Below, piece after piece: positions 32,218-34,535 of a stretch of DNA of 34,535 nt. The stretch covers positions 1 to 34,535 of the forward strand of contig DBRR01000002.1 of the NCBI GenBank assembly GCA_002306055.1. Reading direction: 5' to 3'. The stretch is from Anaerolineaceae bacterium UBA1363 (GTDB lineage: Bacteria > Chloroflexota > Anaerolineae > Anaerolineales > Anaerolineaceae). The notes under the pieces are model-generated. The model was given only the letters and a program-made list of their open reading frames with translations. It was not told the DNA's origin and did no database searches. Position 1 is the stretch's first letter. Each line of letters starts with the position of its first letter. The translations under genes were made by a program, and so were the position numbers.

Positions 32218-33903
32218 CTACTCCGTGGGAGTGGCAGACTGTGATGGCGTCGTGTCAGTGAGAATGTACCAGGTATTCACCGCGTTGAAACGATCAGCAG
32301 GATCATAAATGGGACCGATCGAAACGTTTTTGATCGCGTTTTTCATCCCATAATTGTAAACGGGGTAGAACAATGGCAGGGAAGGCAGATCTTCAGCGAA
32401 GAGGATCTGAAAGTTGCGGTAAAGGCGCACCCGGAGGTCTCTATTCGGCTGCGTTCGGGCTTGTTCGAGGTACTCGCTGGCAGTGGTATTACGCCATTGC
32501 GAGTAATTCTGCCCAGCGTCAGCTTGAGATTCCGCCCAGAAGGGATATGGGTCCGGATCCGGAGAGTTGCTGAGGTCAATATCCACCAAAGCGGCTTCGT
32601 AAGCTCTGCTTTCGAGGCTGGTCATTAATTCAGCGTAAGGTCTGACATCCAGCACGACCTCGATGCCGATTGAAACCCAGTTTTCAGCCAGAATGGTTGC
32701 TATCTGATTGTGGATCTGGTCATCCTGCACCAGGAGTGTCAGCCTTGCCTGAGCCCCGTCGGAGGTCATTAACTGACCAGCTTCCGACCAGGTATAGCCT
32801 TCCCCAGCCAGCAGTTGCCGCGCGAGGTCAACATCATAGCGGTATGGTTCCAGCCCTTCGTAAAAAGCCCAGTTTCCGGGCATGATCGGTCCAAGCGCAA
32901 GAACTGCCTGGCTGGAAAAGACTTCATCGATCATAGCCTGGCGGTTTGTGCCAGCCATCAGTGCCTTTCGGAAATTAGCTGACTGCAAAAGAGGCTGTGT
33001 GAGATTCTGAGTGTTCAGGAAAACTATCGTCAGGCGGGGAAGCCGGCACGAGTGAATGTCCAGCCCGGGTTGATTCAGCGCGGTTTCAAGATCCGCTTGA
33101 TCAATCCTGGCAACTGCGTCAACTTCATCGCTCAGGTAAGCTTGAAATGCCGTGTGAGCATCAGGGAAGAGCTTGAAATTGATCTCATCGATGTAAGGAC
33201 GCCCTGAATAGTAGTATTCGAAGGCTTCAAGGCTGACGCCGTCAATCTTGCCGTCCGTGAGATGAAACTCCCGGAAACGGTAAGGTCCGGAGCCAATCGG
33301 TGCGAGATTGAATGGGTGGTCAACCAGGTCTTCAAGGGTGAGGTTACCCAGTAAATGCGATGGCAGGATCTGGAAAGTAAGATAGTCCAGGAATGGGGCA
33401 AAACTGTAAGGTAAGGAAAATTCCAGACTCAGGTCAGACAAGGCAGCCACATGTACCAGCTGCCAAAAGCTTCGCAGATCTTCAGCAACCAGGCTGCTGT
33501 TGCTTTGCAGCAGAGAAACGGTGTAAAGCACATCCTGGCTGGAAAGGGGAGTGCCGTCATGCCAGACAGCATTTTCCCGCAGGTTGATCACGTACCGGGT
33601 GCCATCGGAAGAAATATCCCAGCTTGCAGCCAGGTCCCCCACCGGTAATCCACGGGAATCAAACTTGAACAAGCTGCTAAAAATAAGCCGATCAACATCC
33701 CGATCTGGCTGATTGAAGCGATCCAGCGCTGGATTGAGGCGCACGATATCACCTACCAATGCCTCCGTGTAGCTGCCGCCAGTAATAGGGCTGGGGGTAT
33801 TTTCCAGGTTGGGTGAGGAAGCTGAGCCTTGGAAGAATAAGATCAAGCCAACTACAAGACCAGTGACCAGGACAATCAGAAGCTGCCAGCGAAAGCGTCT
33901 CAT
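32218..33903 (-). CDS. Extracellular solute-binding protein, family 5
   Basis: A 561-residue periplasmic/extracellular binding protein of the DppA/OppA (SBP_bac_5) class. The N-terminus has a basic start and one hydrophobic segment (WQLLIVLVTGLVVGLILFF), with no lipobox cysteine, so it may stay anchored. The mature part shows LAASWDISSDGTRYVINLRE with AVWHDGTPLSSQDVLYTV, the family signature, and HLLGNLTLEDLVDHPFNLAP. It should bind peptides or similar solutes for ABC import, but no permease or ATPase genes are next to it. Its stop is four bases before the adenosyltransferase start. Confidence 0.9.
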   Translation of the reverse strand: MRRFRWQLLIVLVTGLVVGLILFFQGSASSPNLENTPSPITGGSYTEALVGDIVRLNPALDRFNQPDRDVDRLIFSSLFKFDSRGLPVGDLAASWDISSDGTRYVINLRENAVWHDGTPLSSQDVLYTVSLLQSNSSLVAEDLRSFWQLVHVAALSDLSLEFSLPYSFAPFLDYLTFQILPSHLLGNLTLEDLVDHPFNLAPIGSGPYRFREFHLTDGKIDGVSLEAFEYYYSGRPYIDEINFKLFPDAHTAFQAYLSDEVDAVARIDQADLETALNQPGLDIHSCRLPRLTIVFLNTQNLTQPLLQSANFRKALMAGTNRQAMIDEVFSSQAVLALGPIMPGNWAFYEGLEPYRYDVDLARQLLAGEGYTWSEAGQLMTSDGAQARLTLLVQDDQIHNQIATILAENWVSIGIEVVLDVRPYAELMTSLESRAYEAALVDIDLSNSPDPDPYPFWAESQADAGQNYSQWRNTTASEYLEQARTQPNRDLRVRLYRNFQILFAEDLPSLPLFYPVYNYGMKNAIKNVSIGPIYDPADRFNAVNTWYILTDTTPSQSATPTE

Positions 33904-33966
33904 TTGGTAAATAGAAAGACAACCCCTGCTTTTAGCGAGTTATCTTTATTCTCCATGATCAATTGT

Positions 33967-33991
33967 GATAGCGGTGGGATGAGACGCTATC
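33967..33991. repeat. Inverted repeat at the secG stop
   Basis: GATAGCG and CGCTATC arms (7 bp, 11-base loop) overlap the secG stop codon. No T-run follows on the minus strand, so it is a weak terminator candidate or an mRNA end-protecting hairpin. Confidence 0.4.
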
Positions 33992-34205
33992 AAGAGATAA
34001 GCACACTGATGAGTGCGAGCAACAGAAAAACTACACTAAGGGCAATGGTGATGTAAAACATCACTTTTTCAATTCCACGCCGCTGAGTATAGACACCACC
34101 AGTGTCGCCGCCAGCCAGACCGCCCAGGCCAATGCCCTTGCTTTGCAAAAGCACACTGGCAATCAAAGCGATTGAAACGATAATAATTGCATAATTTAGA
34201 ACCAT
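33990..34205 (-). CDS. secG: SecG preprotein translocase subunit
   Basis: A 71-residue membrane protein with two transmembrane helices (about 5-20 and 48-70) and the conserved loop between them: VLLQSKGIGLGGLAGGDTGG, then RGIEKVMFYITI. SecG supports SecYE/SecA-driven protein export. Length is typical. An AGGAGG site lies nine bases before the ATG and a strong promoter lies upstream. It stands alone, before the solute-binding protein gene. Confidence 0.95.
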   Translation of the reverse strand: MVLNYAIIIVSIALIASVLLQSKGIGLGGLAGGDTGGVYTQRRGIEKVMFYITIALSVVFLLLALISVLIS

Positions 34206-34235
34206 AACCTTCAGCCTCCTACGGATCAGGTTTTG

Positions 34236-34263
34236 ATTATACCCAATCCGTTGTTTTCGTCAA
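34236..34263 (-). promoter_or_regulatory. Strong sigma70-type promoter for secG
   Basis: On the minus strand TTGACG (34258-34263) and TATAAT (34236-34241) are 16 bases apart. The AGGAGG (34215-34220) follows in the leader. An AT-rich near-palindrome (34262-34277) abuts the -35 and may be an UP element or operator. Confidence 0.8.
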
Positions 34264-34277
34264 ATTTACGTGAATTT

Positions 34278-34535
34278 ATATTTTACCCGAAAAGTACAGA
34301 GTCATTACTTTCAATACCAACCCATCAGGGCAATTGCATCTAATTAAGTGCATCACAAATTACAGGTTTATCATTTAGGCGAGTAACTATGTTTGCTGTC
34401 TTCTATCCTGGATCCGTCGCATTTTGATGCATTCAACGCGCAATGTGTCACCTGCAGACACAATCATCCCTTGGCTGGCAGGGTTATCCATCCTTCAGGC
34501 GCTCTTAAGCCTGGCTCAAGAGGTTAAATAGGTAT
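34278..34535. other. Region with no assignable gene
   Basis: Beyond the secG promoter I see no tRNA, no terminator with a T-run and no convincing gene. Two short frames (about 35-45 codons, one on each strand, around 34390-34530) have no recognisable motif or clear ribosome site. It could be the edge of a gene that continues outside the window. Confidence 0.5.

Noticed and set aside
31700..33903. Cobalamin riboswitch near the PduO-like gene
   Set aside because: The gene starts four bases after its neighbour's stop, leaving no room for a riboswitch, and nothing like a B12 box is seen before the solute-binding gene.
34206..34535. tRNA or small gene at the right end
   Set aside because: No cloverleaf and no T-loop consensus; short frames lack motifs and ribosome sites.

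Overview
The window looks like chromosomal DNA from an uncultured or environmental bacterium. A member of the Chloroflexota (Anaerolineae-like) fits best. I infer this from the combination of family-level features: paired LCP proteins, a SpoIIE phosphatase with several GAF domains, short parAB, PduO-like and DUF554 genes, REP/RAYT elements and heptamer repeat arrays. No rRNA marker is present, so this assignment is inference only. No tRNA, rRNA or CRISPR array was seen.

Region 1 (about 0-15.7 kb, all minus strand) is a surface polysaccharide locus. In transcription order it holds a NusG/RfaH-like antiterminator, two LytR-CpsA-Psr (LCP) proteins, a serine-acetyltransferase-like hexapeptide protein, the ABC-2 export permease (Wzm type), a heptamer-flanked four-helix-bundle gene, a hexapeptide acyltransferase fused to a zinc ribbon, a decayed second four-helix-bundle copy, a 5'-truncated TupA-like ATP-grasp gene, the export ATPase (Wzt type) with a C-terminal cargo domain, and six glycosyltransferases (five GT4-like, one GT2). 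DNA from about 1.3 to 8.1 kb is clearly AT-rich. The boundary lies inside wzt, exactly where the ATPase domain gives way to the cargo-binding domain.

Region 2 (about 15.8-20.4 kb) holds housekeeping and accessory genes in mixed orientation: a patatin-like phospholipase, an SH3-like membrane protein, a double zinc-ribbon protein, a DegV lipid-binding protein, an RluA-type pseudouridine synthase and RadC.

Region 3 (20.4-26.7 kb) starts with an RsbW-like anti-sigma kinase that overlaps a large GAF/SpoIIE phosphatase, a stress-signalling pair. A patch of mobile-element debris follows: a half RAYT with REP palindromes, an apparently intact RAYT carrying REP-like sequence inside its own reading frame, and a short relic resembling the 3' end of the phosphatase gene. 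A minus-strand protein joining a ParB-like domain to a UspA domain comes next.

Region 4 (26.7-34.5 kb) holds a PfkB sugar kinase, ParA and ParB, a GNAT acetyltransferase and a membrane-anchored DsbA-like thiol oxidoreductase, ended by a strong bidirectional terminator. On the minus strand are SecG, a family 5 solute-binding protein, a PduO-like cobalamin adenosyltransferase and a DUF554 membrane protein. The last 330 bases hold the secG promoter and nothing else I could assign.

The most interesting signals are the four-helix-bundle cassette bracketed by inverted heptamer arrays and its decayed duplicate, the recombination-like junction inside wzt, a hairpin plus ops-like motif just downstream of the NusG-like gene, and the REP-in-RAYT coding sequence.
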